64,000 nucleotides of DNA, taken from Dryococelus australis. Its lineage: Eukaryota > Arthropoda > Insecta > Phasmatodea > Phasmatidae. Positions 35,453 through 47,684 of the stretch are shown in pieces (position 1 is the first letter of the stretch; every line of letters starts with the position of its first letter). Under the pieces are notes generated by a model. It saw only the letters and a list, made by a program, of their open reading frames with translations, was not told where the DNA came from and made no database searches. The stretch spans positions 291,720,966-291,784,965 of the forward strand of contig CM057009.1 of assembly GCA_029891345.1 (NCBI GenBank). Direction: 5' to 3'. The translations under genes were made by a program, and so were the position numbers.

Positions 35453-36381
35453 TTAAGGGCGCCAACTAGCTGGCACTTGAAATGCGTAGCAGTGTGTTTG
35501 AAATCAGCTTTTTTTTTTTTTTTACGAAATCATTGAACGTGTCCCCATAATTCAGATGTACTGAAAGAAAACACACTTCAGGCGAGGTAAAGTCCGTTCA
35601 CGATAAAGTGAGCACGTTCGAAATGAGCCTTAGAAAAAAGCCACTTCTCCTGCATGCATATCTTTTAATGGGCGCAATGAGTGACATTCACCCAGCAAAA
35701 TTGGTAACGAATGACGGAAAGTAGTTCCATATCTTAACGTCGAATAAAAAGTGTTGGGTAACCATTTGTCATAACTCCAAATTAATTCTTTCACTTTCTG
35801 TTTTTTTTTTTAATGGATGGAAGTATAAAAATGAGCAGATTTGTAAAGTATTTACTTTCTTAATAATTTCACAGTTTCATTTGACCGACGCATGACTAAA
35901 GAGTCGAGGCCCATAGCAATGATAATTTTACATAAGGCGAAGAAATACATAACGTGTATACGAACAGATCATAAGCAGGGCTTTCAAAAGTGCTCATTTT
36001 ACCGTGTGCAGCCTCCACGCATAATACTCTCCAAACATCATGTACATTATAAATGCTATTTCCCGAGCCCTCCAATACAGCTGAAAAATAAAGGCCTTTT
36101 TCACTTTGGTGTATTGCGTATACTACTGGTTGGAAAAAATGCGACACTAGTATGGAGACCTGCATTGAACATTGCCACAGACTTGACACCGATTAGAGCA
36201 TAGGGTCACGCTTAAAGTCCCATAAGTACACGTGGCACAACAGAAACACTGCACCCGACCGCAGAGCCCTGCGCGTAGGAGCGAAGTGGCATCAGGCACG
36301 CGTGTCAATTGTCGCCTCTATCGCTCCCGCGCTTCCCTGTCCCATATGCTCTAAAAACCTCCGAGTAGGCGGCGCCCTTAA
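35453..36381. mobile_element. TTAA-flanked MITE split by another MITE
   Basis: TTAA at 35453-35456 and 36378-36381; ends GGGCGCCAACTAG and, inverted, GGGCGCCGCCTACTC. The sequence matches 20820-21306 and 56309-56690 on both sides of an insert at 35590-36014, so the outer element is the older one. Without the insert it is about 505 bp, the same size as the 487-bp copy. Confidence 0.75.
35590..36014. mobile_element. GTATAGGC-family MITE nested in a TTAA MITE
   Basis: Left GTTCACGATAAAGTGAGCAC, right CAAAAGTGCTCATTTTACCG. The interior is closely like 7184-7619. The 103- and 97-codon frames over it are repeat-derived. Confidence 0.75.
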
Positions 36382-36928
36382 ATACAACTGTTCTTCTAAT
36401 ACGCATCACCTCTTTCTGGCATGTATAAATTGCCATCTTAGGTGTTGTAATTAACAAGTTATTTTGCTTAGAACTGTACTTACTAGTATCAATCAGTGTA
36501 ACGCCCTGCCACACGCCGCGATCAATAAAGCTTTTTTTTTTTTTTTTTTGACATTATTAGCAGCAAAATGAATCTGGAGTAAAGTGCTCATGATAACTGC
36601 CTGATAACCAATCTCCTATGTCCCAAAAGTGAACTGCTTTTGTTCCTACACAGCTGTCTTGACCAAAGTTAGCGCAATACTTACTGAAATAAGTGCTTTT
36701 ATGTGCTAGTACACTATGTTTGACTATGTTATATATCTAATACCGTATAATAATGTTGCGCAAAATGTATATATTTTTTTTAGCTCTGGTTTGAGGTTAC
36801 AACAAAAAGCAAGCAAGCGTCACATCATTGTTGAAACAAATGAATCCGAAATCGTTCCGCCAGTTCTCGAAGCGGCGTTGGGGATGCGCGTAAAATACGA
36901 AAATCTGTCTGCCTCATCTTTAGTTTAG
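36382..36928. other. No gene recognised
   Basis: AT-rich with an 18-T run near 36532-36549; nothing else seen. Confidence 0.55.
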
Positions 36929-37167
36929 GATGGGGGCCGCGATGTCCGAGGGTAGAGAGCTCGCCTTCCACTCAGGTGCACGGTATTCGATTCTCGGCGG
37001 GGCCGCTCCCGGATTCTCGTACGTGGGAATCGTGCCGGACGATGCCGCTGGTCGGCGGGTTTTCTCGGGGATCTCCGGTTTCCAACGCCCTTGCATTCCG
37101 ACGCTGCTCCATATTCACCTCGCTTCACCCTCATCGGTTCGCAAGACCCCGATGTTAAAGGTCCTAT
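36929..37167 (+). mobile_element. Family-1 SINE
   Basis: Head with B-box-like TATTCGATTCTCGGCGGGG, body GGGAATCGTGCCGGACGATG, end ACCCCGATGTTAAAGG. Predicted frames across it are not genes. Confidence 0.75.
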
Positions 37168-37479
37168 GTACTGAAAAGTTTTCTGCGAAATCGTTGTTTG
37201 CGCGTAAACGCGTGTCTCGGTAAATAAATGTTCTGCAAATACGGAGTTTTGGCAGAAAGGATAACAAACTATTGTATATGTCGCTGTATTTTTACTTTTA
37301 TCGTATTAAGAGTATTAATGCAGAGAAAATCGTGAAAATGGTCAAATATCGCATTTTTAAAGCTTGCCTATGAAGTTTCCTTAAGCGGTAAGAGAAAAGT
37401 ACTATTATACGCAGGTAGTTCGATCTGTGTACTTTCATCGTGTGTAATAAAACCCCAGAGTTACAGATCTAGTTTACAC

Positions 37480-37612
37480 AGTAAAGCGTTAGGACGGAAG
37501 CACTGCACTCCTTGCTCGTAGGAGCGGTGAGGCGTTAGGCGTGCGTGTTAGTGTCGCCCGTATCGCTTCCTCGCTTCTTGACCTTGGATGTGCAGCGACA
37601 TATTCCTCTTAA
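37480..37612. mobile_element. Fragment of TTAA MITE family
   Basis: CTCGTAGGAGCGGTGAGGCG and TCGCCCGTATCGCTTCCTCG parallel GCGTAGGAGCGAAGTGGCAT and TCGCCTCTATCGCTCCCGCG in the right half of the element at 35453; it ends near a TTAA. Confidence 0.5.
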
Positions 37613-38307
37613 GATGCGACCAATCTACTCCGCTCCATTCCGCTTTATTCTATGGCTGTATTGTTGTTATGTTAGAGGTTAACTATGGTAAAAATAATTT
37701 CACGTAACTGACAAAATACCCGCTAAAATTTAATTTTTCTATAGTTTGTCCGTAATACATAGCTAAGGTATGCGCATTTATTCCCCCCCCCCCTTCCCCA
37801 CCTTCATCCATATAAAGGAACCTTGTTGGCAGGTACTCACAGGTATGTACGTACTTAACAGAGTGCTATAAAGAGAGTTAAGGTCGTGCGAATAGTTACA
37901 GAATATTATTTCATCTCTTGGATATAGCAACGCAGTAGCTTTCTTTATCTAAGTTCTTCAGAACTTTCAAAATAATCCCCTGTTAAAATCTACGTTCTGT
38001 TGTACTGTGCCCTTCCCAGTCTCTGACCTCACGGCCACAAAATAGCGTAACCGTAATTGCCATAAATTTAATAAATAATTTTGATGCGGTTCAGGTTTTG
38101 GAAGAATTGACAATGCACCTCAGTTCGTACTTATTCATAGAAAACGTTATTTACGAGCAGTTATAAAAAAATTAAATAAATTGGACATTTTATTGTATGT
38201 CTGCAGGAATTTCTTCTGAGCAGTGTGTCACATCGATTTGCGGTTTCAAAGCATCGAGAACGCAATTAGTCGTGTGGCTAAAACGAGCGATCCGGAGAGT
38301 TGGCAGT
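37613..38307. other. No gene recognised
   Basis: AT-rich with an 11-C run at 37793-37803. Confidence 0.55.
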
Positions 38308-38500
38308 GGAGAGATTTGGGCGGCTATTAACATCGAGGTCTTGTGAGGCTGGGAGGGTGAAGTGAGGTGAGCATAGAGCAGCGCCGGAATGCAAGAGTGG
38401 ATGAAACGAAAAACCCCGAGAAAACCCGCCGACCAGGTGCATCGTCCGGCACGATTCCCGCGCGGGGAAATCCAGAAGCGAACCCACATGAGCGATATGG
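38308..38500 (-). mobile_element. Family-1 SINE
   Basis: Reverse body GAGATTTGGGCGGCTATTAA, GGTGAGCATAGAGCAGCGCC, CCCCGAGAAAACCCGCCGAC and CATCGTCCGGCACGATTCCC. The tRNA head is lost. Just beyond, TATGGGTTCGAGTCC (about 38499-38513) is a plus-strand B-box-like motif of unknown origin. Confidence 0.75.
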
Positions 38501-38528
38501 GTTCGAGTCCTATAAGAGGGCGAAGGTA

Positions 38529-39675
38529 CGCTCTTAATCTGAATCAGTGAGATTGTCACTTTTTCATTCAGTCAAACGTATCTGACAGATTCAAGTCACT
38601 TCAGTGTATTTAACTGATGAATCAGTGAAAAAAATGCCAGATTTCCTCAACTTATTGATTCAGTGACATTTTCCACTTTGCAATCAGTAATTTTTTCGAC
38701 TGTTTACTCAGTGATTTATTTATCACTGATGGACCAGTTGAACAGCGTGCAAAAATAGCCGTCAAAAAACGTTTAAAAATGGCCGTTAAACAACGTGTAT
38801 CGAATAAACTAACAACGAATAAACCAATAAAGCCAATACAAAATACTTTCAAAAATGTGCTTCGTCTTAAAAAAAAAATGCCGTTTTACGAAGTATCATG
38901 AACCCACAGCCTGTCATTCCATTTGTAATTCTTTCATTTCGTTTTCATGTAATCGTCCCAGCGCTCTGTTTGAGGGTTTGAACTGCATATAATGTGATTA
39001 AGAGAGTGCACTCATACATACTTTCTTTTAACAATACTAACGGTACCAATGAAACCAAAAAGGCAAAGTAAGAACATATATTGTATATCTTCAAGATTTC
39101 GTGGCTAATATATAGGCGATATATTTCCCCTAATTATTTCAACAAGGCGTGGTCCGGGGTAGGGTGGCCGACCTGTATTCATGAGGGGGTTGGTTCGCGC
39201 TCCGGGCCCTCCGCGGCAGAGGAAATTTGTCAGCAAGTCGGTATTATTCGAGCTCGACAACGTCTCTTTAGTATAACGATCACACCAACAACGAAAGAAA
39301 AGATGACAAGTTAACGGTCTAAAGACGAAGAGGAAAGGGCGTGTGAGTTCAATCCCGGCCATCTCCTAGAATTGTTTTACTTTTTTAAATTACGGTAAAT
39401 GGCGTACTATAAGTAGTAAACTATCGTAAATATGTTTATTTCACGGAATTAGTTGGCTACATTCGATAAAAACAATATTTGATTTGCCACTGTAGTCGGC
39501 CGTCACTTATTCATTCTGTGCAATAATTTCACGTCACTAATTCAATAAGTGAAATTTTTGTTACTACAACAATCAGTGGTTTTCCACTGATTATAAGTGG
39601 GGCCATTTTCAATTATTCCAGTAGTTCAATTTCACTTCGAATCAGTGGTTTCCCACTCATTTAGAATTTAGAGTG
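38529..39675. mobile_element. CTCTTAATCTGAATCAGTGA-type TIR element
   Basis: The left end GCTCTTAATCTGAATCAGTG and the inverted right end CACTCTAAATTCTAAATGAG form a TIR. Both arms are dense in ATCAGTG/CACTGAT motifs. The hexamer AGGTAC lies directly outside both ends (about 38525-38530 and 39677-39682). No transposase. A tRNA-like relic lies inside. Confidence 0.6.
39298..39368 (+). pseudogene. tRNA-like relic inside a DNA element
   Basis: AGATGACAAGTTAACGGTCT resembles a Leu/Ser-type A box (TGGCCGAGTGGTCTAAG) and GAGTTCAATCCCGGCCATCT contains a canonical B box and an acceptor 3' strand that largely pairs with GATG at the 5' end. The D arm carries extra bases and the T stem is broken. Confidence 0.35.
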
Positions 39676-41395
39676 TAGGTACACATGACGTAGCGGACTA
39701 TTCCGTGTCTATGGAATTTTTTATCGTAGGCTTTATCCCGCTTTACTTGCCATTATATATTAAGTGCTGCCTCATTTGCGTCGCAGTTCAGTCGCACGGA
39801 CTCTGATGAAACTTTTTTTAACGCTCTATTTTTTTCCTTTCAACTCAACAAAATTTTCAGCACTGTCATCGGTCGTGCTTTGAAGTCGATCAGTGCGAAA
39901 CGTTCACAAAATATCCTACGTGTATCGACAGGCTGGATATACTATTGTAAGATTGAAATTTTTTTTTTTCTCTTTTAATCCGTAATAATTACCTGCAATA
40001 TTTTAACGCAACTGCTGACTGATCTGGAAATGAATAATGAAATATCGGTTCCCCACGTTAATTGCAGCGTCATTCAAAATGTTTTGCGGTGCGCAGCAAT
40101 CTATTTGGAAATCTACAAATTGGCTACGAGTTATTCCAGTGCCGTCTCGTCCTTTCGAAGAAACTTCATTCTATTGTTCGGTGAGGGTGAGATGAAGAAA
40201 CAGGCTGAAATGCGCCGAGATCTCTTAAGGAGTTTACTTGTAACGCCTATTTTACAACGGCGGGAATGAATAGCGAGAGCATAAAGAAAGCGAGGAAGAA
40301 ATTTCAAAAATTTAATTACCTACAAATTAGCGAATGATTATAATTTTTGTGAGTTTTCTTCTTCGGCCACTTTCGCGTGTTTTGAGGACCTTCAGAAAGT
40401 TAAGCAAACATACATTCTTAATCGTTTTACCCAAACATAGCGGTTATTATTACACCAGTGATTTCAATTAGAGGAGTCATTTTTTCTAAAACTTTAGTTG
40501 ATGAACTGTTACCTACTGATGAATGTGCGGAATTTGATAGTGTTCCAGTGTCAGGCCAGCGTGGTTCACTAGGAATCAGTATAAATCGTTGTTGAATCAG
40601 TCAAAACCAGTAACTTAAGTAAAAAGGAGAATTCTACTTATCTCAAAGGTGCAATTTCAACAGTTCTACTGTCAGATTCACAAATTTAGAGAATTTTTAA
40701 CCGTTTCAATTATAGCGTGTACAAGTTCTATTGACTGCTTAGTGTAACTCCCATATTTTTGACGAGAATACGTCTTTAAATTTGCGATTGAAGTGGGAGG
40801 CAATCCATAAAATCCGATGATAACAAATCGCGGGATACAGTTTGGCATTGCAGCTCCGAATCTATCGTCTACAATCAAAATTCAATTACACCACTCGATT
40901 GCCAAAGAATCAAAGAACATGTTACGTTGAGTGAGGACTGCGTGCATCGTGCGTTGCTGAGGGGTTGCCAGGGAGGGGGGGGGGGAGAATTTTGAGTTCG
41001 TTTCGCTGCGTCACATAACTTCCACGTAGTATAACTTTTGACTAGGAGAAGCTACGACGCTCGTTTGGGTTTCAATCGACAGCTCTCGTCAAGATCAATC
41101 GATTGCGCTTACAAAAACATTTGTGTGGCGTGGTTATGGTAAAATTGTATGAGCTTAATTAAAAAAATTAAGGAAAGTTAACAAAACTTCAGCCTACACT
41201 CGTTGACAAAACAAGTCGAAATACAGAAATCGTATGCGTTTGGAAAGAGCATGTCAAACGCGATCCAGTGATATACATAAAACCCCGTAGGATCGAGTCG
41301 ACGGCTCTTCCTCTCGGACATGTAAACCGGCTGAACATCACCAGAATCCTCACATTCCTGATAACGCTGCTCGAAGGCAGGTTTAGTTCATTCAC
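39676..41395. other. No gene recognised; 11-G run at 40975-40985
   Basis: AT-rich. A 79-codon plus frame at 40030-40269 has no known domain. ATCAGT-rich remnants near 40540-40620 may be pieces of the neighbouring TIR family. Confidence 0.45.
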
Positions 41396-43205
41396 GGTTA
41401 CTTCAAACCTTTTGAAACCCTGCTAAAGTTCTACTTCCATGATATTACTCCGCCTCGTGTAAACAAAGCTAAAGGGACAGCGCACCGCAGTCGTACGCAC
41501 TGAGTGTAATAATAATTTTCATAAAGACTATTTCTTTCCAGGCATTACCAATACACTAATTTTCTAATTGTATTTATTCATATTAATTATAAATGAATTA
41601 ATTTCGTTAGAAAACAATATAGGTAAAGGTTCGGTTTAGTAAAAAAAAACGAGGTATTTTTATGTTAACACAAGTTTAAAACATTTTTGATATAGTGCGT
41701 ATTTAGGAAACAGACTATCACGTCATACATGAAGTTATTTTTCAAAGGTTCGATTTGAAAAGTGTGAAGAAACCGCTAATACACTATAACACGTCGTGGC
41801 CCGCACTGAGAGAACAGTCAACTAAATATTTGTTTATCAACTGTCAAAGATATATTCAGTTGCCCCAACAAAATAGTTTGTTGAATAGACAAAACTTAAA
41901 AAAGCGACTAAACTAGTTTGGCTAATCTAACCAGAAACACGTTTGCATAAACAAAACCTCTGTGTTGGAAAAAATAATTTTTTCCATCAACAAAATTTTT
42001 TTTTTTAATCAACATCTATATATTGTTTATTTGACCACTCATTTAGTATTAGCTGCTTTCGAAATTACAGCTCCAGTGTTTTTTTTTGCATTGTTTGCGA
42101 CAATTAGGATAGCAACATATATTAATGCTTGATAATGGTATAAACATCCTTATAATACACGTGCAACAGGAAACTAAAAAGTAAGGCTGTAATTTAAATA
42201 TTTTTTTACGCACGTTGTGCAGTGTTGGAAATTTGTGTATTTAAAAACATTTCCACTTAATTCGTGGTCGCGTTAGCTGAAGTTGCTAGAGCCAAGCAAA
42301 TCTTTAGTAGAATTAACCAAATCTTTATTCGGGACAGCCAAATAAAAAGAGCAAAATAATTTGTTTTCAACAACAAACCATTTCCTTGCCACTATACAAA
42401 CAATTGATTTCGTTGCGATAACTTTACTTAAATCAACGAAATCTTTTTTTTCGGTGCAAGCGGGCAGAAACTGCATTTCGCTAATAAATTGCAAATATAT
42501 CCAAGTTAATCGCAGACTTTGCGTTTGCCACGTGGGTAATGATGTGGTTTGAACGCAACAGCGTGGTACAGACACTAGAAATTGTATTGATACGCTCTTA
42601 TTGTTACATAAATTCAAGAACTTAGAACATGATATTCTTCATCGTCTCTACAGCTACGCAGTTACGAACGCATCAGTCTTGCATTAAAAAAAAAAAGTCT
42701 TCACGTGTTGGTTACGCAAATAAAAGTCTTCTCTTGCGCGGCCACTCTCCCACGATCACGGCTGGCGCGGACTAGCTTACGTTAGAAAACTAACTATAGT
42801 CTATTTATGGTTTCTTCACACTTTTTTGAAACTAACCTTTGAAAAAAATACCCCGTGTATGGCGTGTTTGCACGTTTCCTAGATATGCCATATATCACAA
42901 GCGTCTTGTGTTAAAATTAATTATCTAGTTTTTACTTAAATTGAACTTTTACTTATATTCTGTCTGTAAATTATAATAGTTAATTTATAATTTATACGAA
43001 TTAAAACGGAGAGAAAGAAAGTATGTTGGCAATGCCTATTATAAATATTTCTTATGAAAAATATCACTACACTCAGTGCGCATGAATGCGGAGCGTTGTC
43101 CCTTTGGTGCAATATTCTTAACTAGGTTAAGATTTGTTTGCATGAGGCGGAGGAATATTCTGTAAGCAGAACTTTAGCAGGGTTTGGGAAAATTTTGAAG
43201 TAACC
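41396..43205. mobile_element. Long-inverted-repeat element with nested insertion
   Basis: Two arms of about 410 bp are inverted copies: 41396-41803 and about 42797-43205. Both begin GGTTACTTCAAA and share AAACCCTGCTAAAGTTCT, CGCACTGAGTGTA, TTTTTCAAAGGTT and AAGTGTGAAGAAACC. The left arm lacks about 25 bp present in the right. Between them lie a CACTGAGA element (41804-42455) and about 340 bp of unassigned sequence. The first 65 bp resemble the left end of the MITE at 63673. Confidence 0.7.
41804..42455. mobile_element. CACTGAGA-type TIR element, nested
   Basis: Ends CACTGAGAGAACAGTC and, inverted, CACCGAAAAAAAAGAT. In reverse orientation it matches 46933-47684 (AACCAGAAACACGTTTGCAT, AAACAAAACCTCTGTGTTGG). 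No coding sequence. Confidence 0.7.
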
Positions 43206-43955
43206 ATTAAAAATACTATGTACTAGACACCTTCACACAGCACTGCCTGCTTAAAAATTGTTCGGTGGCGAAATCCCTAAGTGACTCCATTCTCCAGGAG
43301 AAAATGTACTGTACAGGAAAAGCTTAGCCATAGCATCAAGTGGCATCGCGCTTGTCTTTACCGTTCCAGTTTGCCCATTTTAATAAACTCTCTGTTCGTC
43401 AAGTAGGCCTCTCTCTGGCAGCTTTCTATCTCAGCTGTGCGAGTCTTCAATCATCATGCGTTCGAACATAATCTTTTACACTCTCTATTATGTACTGGAT
43501 ACGTAAAAATAATTATATCAATACAGTCAGTACACATTGTTTTGTATTATAACTTACATAAAGTTACGTTTTTTTGAAATTATGGCGATATTACAACATG
43601 CTGAATAAAGAAATTACTAAGTTAACATTTAAAATATTCCTTAAAATTACGTAAAAATATCGGTAAAAAAGTATCCACATTTCTTCCTAAAATTACAGAA
43701 CTAGTTTTTTTTTAAATAACTGATTTTCCGCACGTTTCGCCAAACTTTCCTTGAATTCACGGCAACTCTCTGTAAATTTATTATAAGGTTTTGGTTTATT
43801 CCCGGCTTATAGAAAGATTGTAAAATATATGTTTAGTTTTCGTTCAGCGGGTGTTCGTCAGCGCGTAAGAAAGAAATTGAAAAACTTCAGAATATTTTGA
43901 TATATGCCCGAAAGCTCGTAAACCGTGACTATCAGCTCTGTGCTACCATATCCAG
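43206..43955. other. No gene recognised
   Basis: AT-rich. 43560-43790 has faint CCGTAA-rich likeness to the CACTGTTA family, too weak to call. Confidence 0.4.
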
Positions 43956-44386
43956 GTATAGGTTATTCACGGTGAAATGAGCACTTTTAAAAACCGTGGA
44001 TAACATATACTTGTATACACGTTGTGTATTCTTCCGCCTTATGTAAAATTAGCATTGCAATGGGCCTCATCACTTTATCCATACGTAGATCAAGTGAAAC
44101 TGTGAAATTATTATAAAAGTAAATATCTTACATATCTGCTCATCTTTACACTTCGGTGATTAAAAAAAAAAAACAGAAAGCGAAATAAACAAGTTAAATC
44201 AACACAAACATTTACCTAAGACTTTTAATTCGACATTAAAACATGGAACTATTTTCCCTCCATCGTTACCAACTTTACTGTGCACATGTCACTCTGTGCG
44301 CCCGTTAAAATATATGCAAGCAGAAGCAGTGGCTTTTTTCTACGGTTGTTTTCGAAAGTGCTCACTTCATCGTGAAAAGCCTTTAG
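43956..44386. mobile_element. GTATAGGC-family MITE, long form, reverse
   Basis: Starts GTATAGGTTATTCACGGTGA and ends AAAGTGCTCACTTCATCGTG AAAAGCCTTTAG. The interior is the reverse of 7184-7619 (CCCTCCATCGTTACCAACTT). Confidence 0.75.
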
Positions 44387-44536
44387 CATCTTGGAGTGTA
44401 AACTTATTACTTAAAAGCGATGTATGACACCATATCAGATTCTGGCAATGTTCGTTTGACGGGTTGCTAACTGTAGCAGATGGCTAGTAATGCTTTTTGA
44501 TGTTTGAGTGAAGACGGTTAAGTAGAGCGAATATCA

Positions 44537-44775
44537 CTCTAGGCTGTTCACGGTAGAGTACACACTACTTAAGGCCGCGCTTTAAAGTTCTATTCAGCAA
44601 ATTTGTAGCCATTCGCCAACTGTTAATATGAAAATGACCATGCGACGAATAAAAAAAGTGTTTAAATTTCATATCTCTCGAACGTTTACGTTTGAGGCCA
44701 CTATAATATATATTTCTTGTTGTACAAGATAGGAGAGCCTCATAAAGTGCTCACTTTACCGCGAATAGCCTATAC
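44537..44775. mobile_element. GTATAGGC-family MITE, short form
   Basis: TAGGCTGTTCACGGTAGAGT at the left and GTGCTCACTTTACCGCGAAT AGCCTATAC at the right; 239 bp, like the copies at 9174 and 62587. Confidence 0.75.
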
Positions 44776-44935
44776 GATCAAGAACGATAACTTTCTAGTT
44801 CCAGTGGCGAAGAAGGCTTCGCGAAGCCTTGGAAACGCTCGTTACCGAAACGGAGCTCATTTCTGCTATACGTCATTACGGAGCACGTTTCCATGTGTTC
44901 ACTACGTATTCCCATGAACATTTCCGCTAATATAC
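44776..44935 (-). mobile_element. CACTGTTA-family fragment
   Basis: In reverse orientation CAGTGGCGAAGAAGGCTTCG and TACGTCATTACGGAGCACGT match the first third of the element at 3386. It abuts the right end of the MITE at 44537-44775. Confidence 0.5.
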
Positions 44936-46682
44936 TGAACATTTTCGACTGAGAATTACATAATGCAGTTTTCTACTTCTTCACTTTACAGAGCGAATTT
45001 ATCCATTGACTGTAAAAAAAAATGTAAACTTCATTATTTTTTATGCTTTCTTGGGAAGGCATGGCTTTAAGAGCAGACAGATTGTCAATAACATTTTCTG
45101 GTTTCAATTACCGATAATCCGTGGCATATAGATCGCCTTTATTCCGGCAGTAAGCTTTCAGTACCAGCCGTGCATAGAGGAAAATTTCCTAAAATAGATT
45201 ACCTCTTTCCCATCATTCAACGTAATTATATTTCATTGGACTGTACGAATGGAAGGCAGGATGACGCGCGCACACACTCAATTCAGTTCTTCATAGTAAC
45301 GGTTTTCCTGAGAATCAAATCCGGAACACTTCGCAGTTTAGGCAGTCGTTCTAACGAAATACGCCTCGAAAATCCTTTTTTTTTTTTTTTTAATAAGTAA
45401 ATATAAACTTATGTTTAAATACTTACTTTCCTTAGTTTTTAACGATATAAAAAATTTTTTCATCAAATATCAAATTACTCAAGATAAGCGCATTGTAAAA
45501 TTAGTTTCTTTCAAATAAACAAGCCCTCGTTTGTTCGCAATGGTCCAGCCAATGGTTTCGTATGATTTCAGACCTACCCCAGATTTATACTCTAATGGTA
45601 CCAATGTAAACAAGCAGTTTAATTCCAAATCACGTTTAAGTTTAAAAATATTCTTAGCTTGAAGGTATTTCTGTGTATATTAGCCACTGTGGCTAATATA
45701 CTGAGGGGAATTCTTCTTATGTAATTAATTTAGGTAACTACAGGTAAAAAAATATACAGACATTAATTAACATTCTGAAAGAAAAATTTCATACGAGCAG
45801 TATTATTTACTCAAACTAATTGTTGCGAGGCAATATTTAAAGTTATTTAAAAGCATTCTCGCTTCCGCTAATTCTCTTTTCGATTCCCTACAAGAAAATA
45901 TCGATTTAGGGTTCCTCTGCTGCCTCAAATTATTTTCCGACAGCTTAGGCATATTACAGTTGGTTGGTGGATTTTGGGTGCTGTCATTTATTTGTATATA
46001 GAATTATAATAATGAAACTGTAATCATTTTGTTTCTTAATTTCAATACAAGTGGGAGATATGCCTGTTTTCTAGAGATTTCAGTTTTGTTAGTATTCTTT
46101 TACTATTATAACACACTTTTATCATATGGGGAAAAAATTAAGCACTTCTTTTCTAACATGAAGTAGGATTTAGCATTTTTTTTAAAACAGCAGATAATTT
46201 CAATCCACAATTGATATTTAATGTGGCGTGTGTAGAATTAATAACACTTTAATTCAAACAAAAGATGTTTCGTATCTGTATGAGATTCACGGGTACTGTG
46301 GATTTTGGTGTAACTATTATTTCAAGTTCGTCCATCAATCTGTATAGGTAGTTACAGCCATACAAGATGTTTCATTCAGCTTAAACAACCACGTCTGTAT
46401 TTCAAGCACACGAAAAGAAAAGTTATAATAATATACCGATAAGTTATTTTTATCTTCTACGAAAACTCGATTTTCTTAAAAATAGCTTTGGAATGCGACG
46501 ATGAACTGACACGGTGGATTCTAAAAATTAATGCTTCTTTACCACAAACCATTCCGAAAAATATTTTTCCCCTATCATCTACAGTTTTTTTTTATGGTCA
46601 AGCCATAACTATATATAGAAACGTTATCTAGAAATATTATATACATATATTATTCGTATACGCCTGTACGAGTGAGTGAGTG
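44936..46682. other. No gene recognised; 27-bp palindrome at 45675-45701
   Basis: AT-rich. GTATATTAGCCAC-T-GTGGCTAATATAC is a perfect inverted repeat with a one-base centre. Frames here are short. Confidence 0.5.
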
Positions 46683-46689
46683 AAAATAT

Positions 46690-46900
46690 TTGTGCTCCTC
46701 AACGTCGAGGTATTAAGAGCCAATGAGGGTAAGATGAGGTGAGTTTGGAGCAGTGCCTGAATGAAAAGGGCTGGGAAACAGGAGATCCCAGAGCGGCATT
46801 GTCCGGCACGATTCCCACATGCGAACCCTCCCCCCCCCCCGGAATCGAACTCGGTTTGCCTAGGCGGGAGGCGAGTAGTCTAACCACTACACCACCGCGT
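46690..46900 (-). mobile_element. Family-1 SINE
   Basis: Reverse head CCACCGCG and GGTTAGAC-like A box at 46870-46900, B box GAGTTCGATTCC on the minus strand, body TGTCCGGCACGATTCCCACA. A run of 11 C sits in the head-body junction. Confidence 0.8.
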
Positions 46901-46932
46901 TAGAATTAGCGAAACATGTAGGTTATGCTGTA

Positions 46933-47684
46933 TACAGTAAGAAAAAGGGTTTTGAATAAAACCGAGTTATTTTGGCCCAAACATATTAATTTTTTGTATA
47001 CAAGCAGTTAAATATTTTGTTATTGAAACCGAATAATTTTGTTGTTATTATTTGGTTGCCCCAAAGTGTAATGTTTGGTTTGAGCAAGTAAAGATTTATA
47101 TGGCTCTACGTAAATTAAACAATTTTGGTTCTTATAAAAATAATGGAAGCATGACTGAGACTCAAACGTGTGTAATTTGGGTCCGAGAGCAAAGCCGTAG
47201 CAAGCTAAAGTGATTATTGACGAAATGGAAATGTTTTTCAATACGCGCACTTAAATACAGGACAACATACGTAAATTAATATTTTTAATTTTATAGCCTT
47301 ACTTTTGATTTCCTAATTATTTTTTTAAATAAAATTCGATATAGTTACTATGCATCAATAAATGCACTAATAAAACTGTCACTATCCTAATTGTCACAAA
47401 AATTACTAACTTTTCAGATGTATTTTCAAACGAAGGCAATCAAATGAGTGAACAAACACAGTTGTTTCAACCAAAAGTTTTGTTAACAGTCTAACTTTGT
47501 TGGCCCAACACAGAGGTTTTGTTTATTCAAATGTGTTTTTGGTTAGGCGAACAAAGTAAATTGGTTTCTTTTCAGGTTCTGTTTACTTAACAAAATAATT
47601 AGTTGGGACTGCTATGTATATGTTTCGCCATATAAAAACAAGTAGGCTATTTTGTTTGTTGGAAAAATAACCTTTCTGTCTGTA
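46933..47684. mobile_element. CACTGAGA-type TIR element, variant ends
   Basis: Ends TACAGTAAGAAAAAGG and, inverted, TACAGACAGAAAGG. Contains a worn tRNA-like region at about 47140-47215 at the same place as in 25102-25966. Confidence 0.6.
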
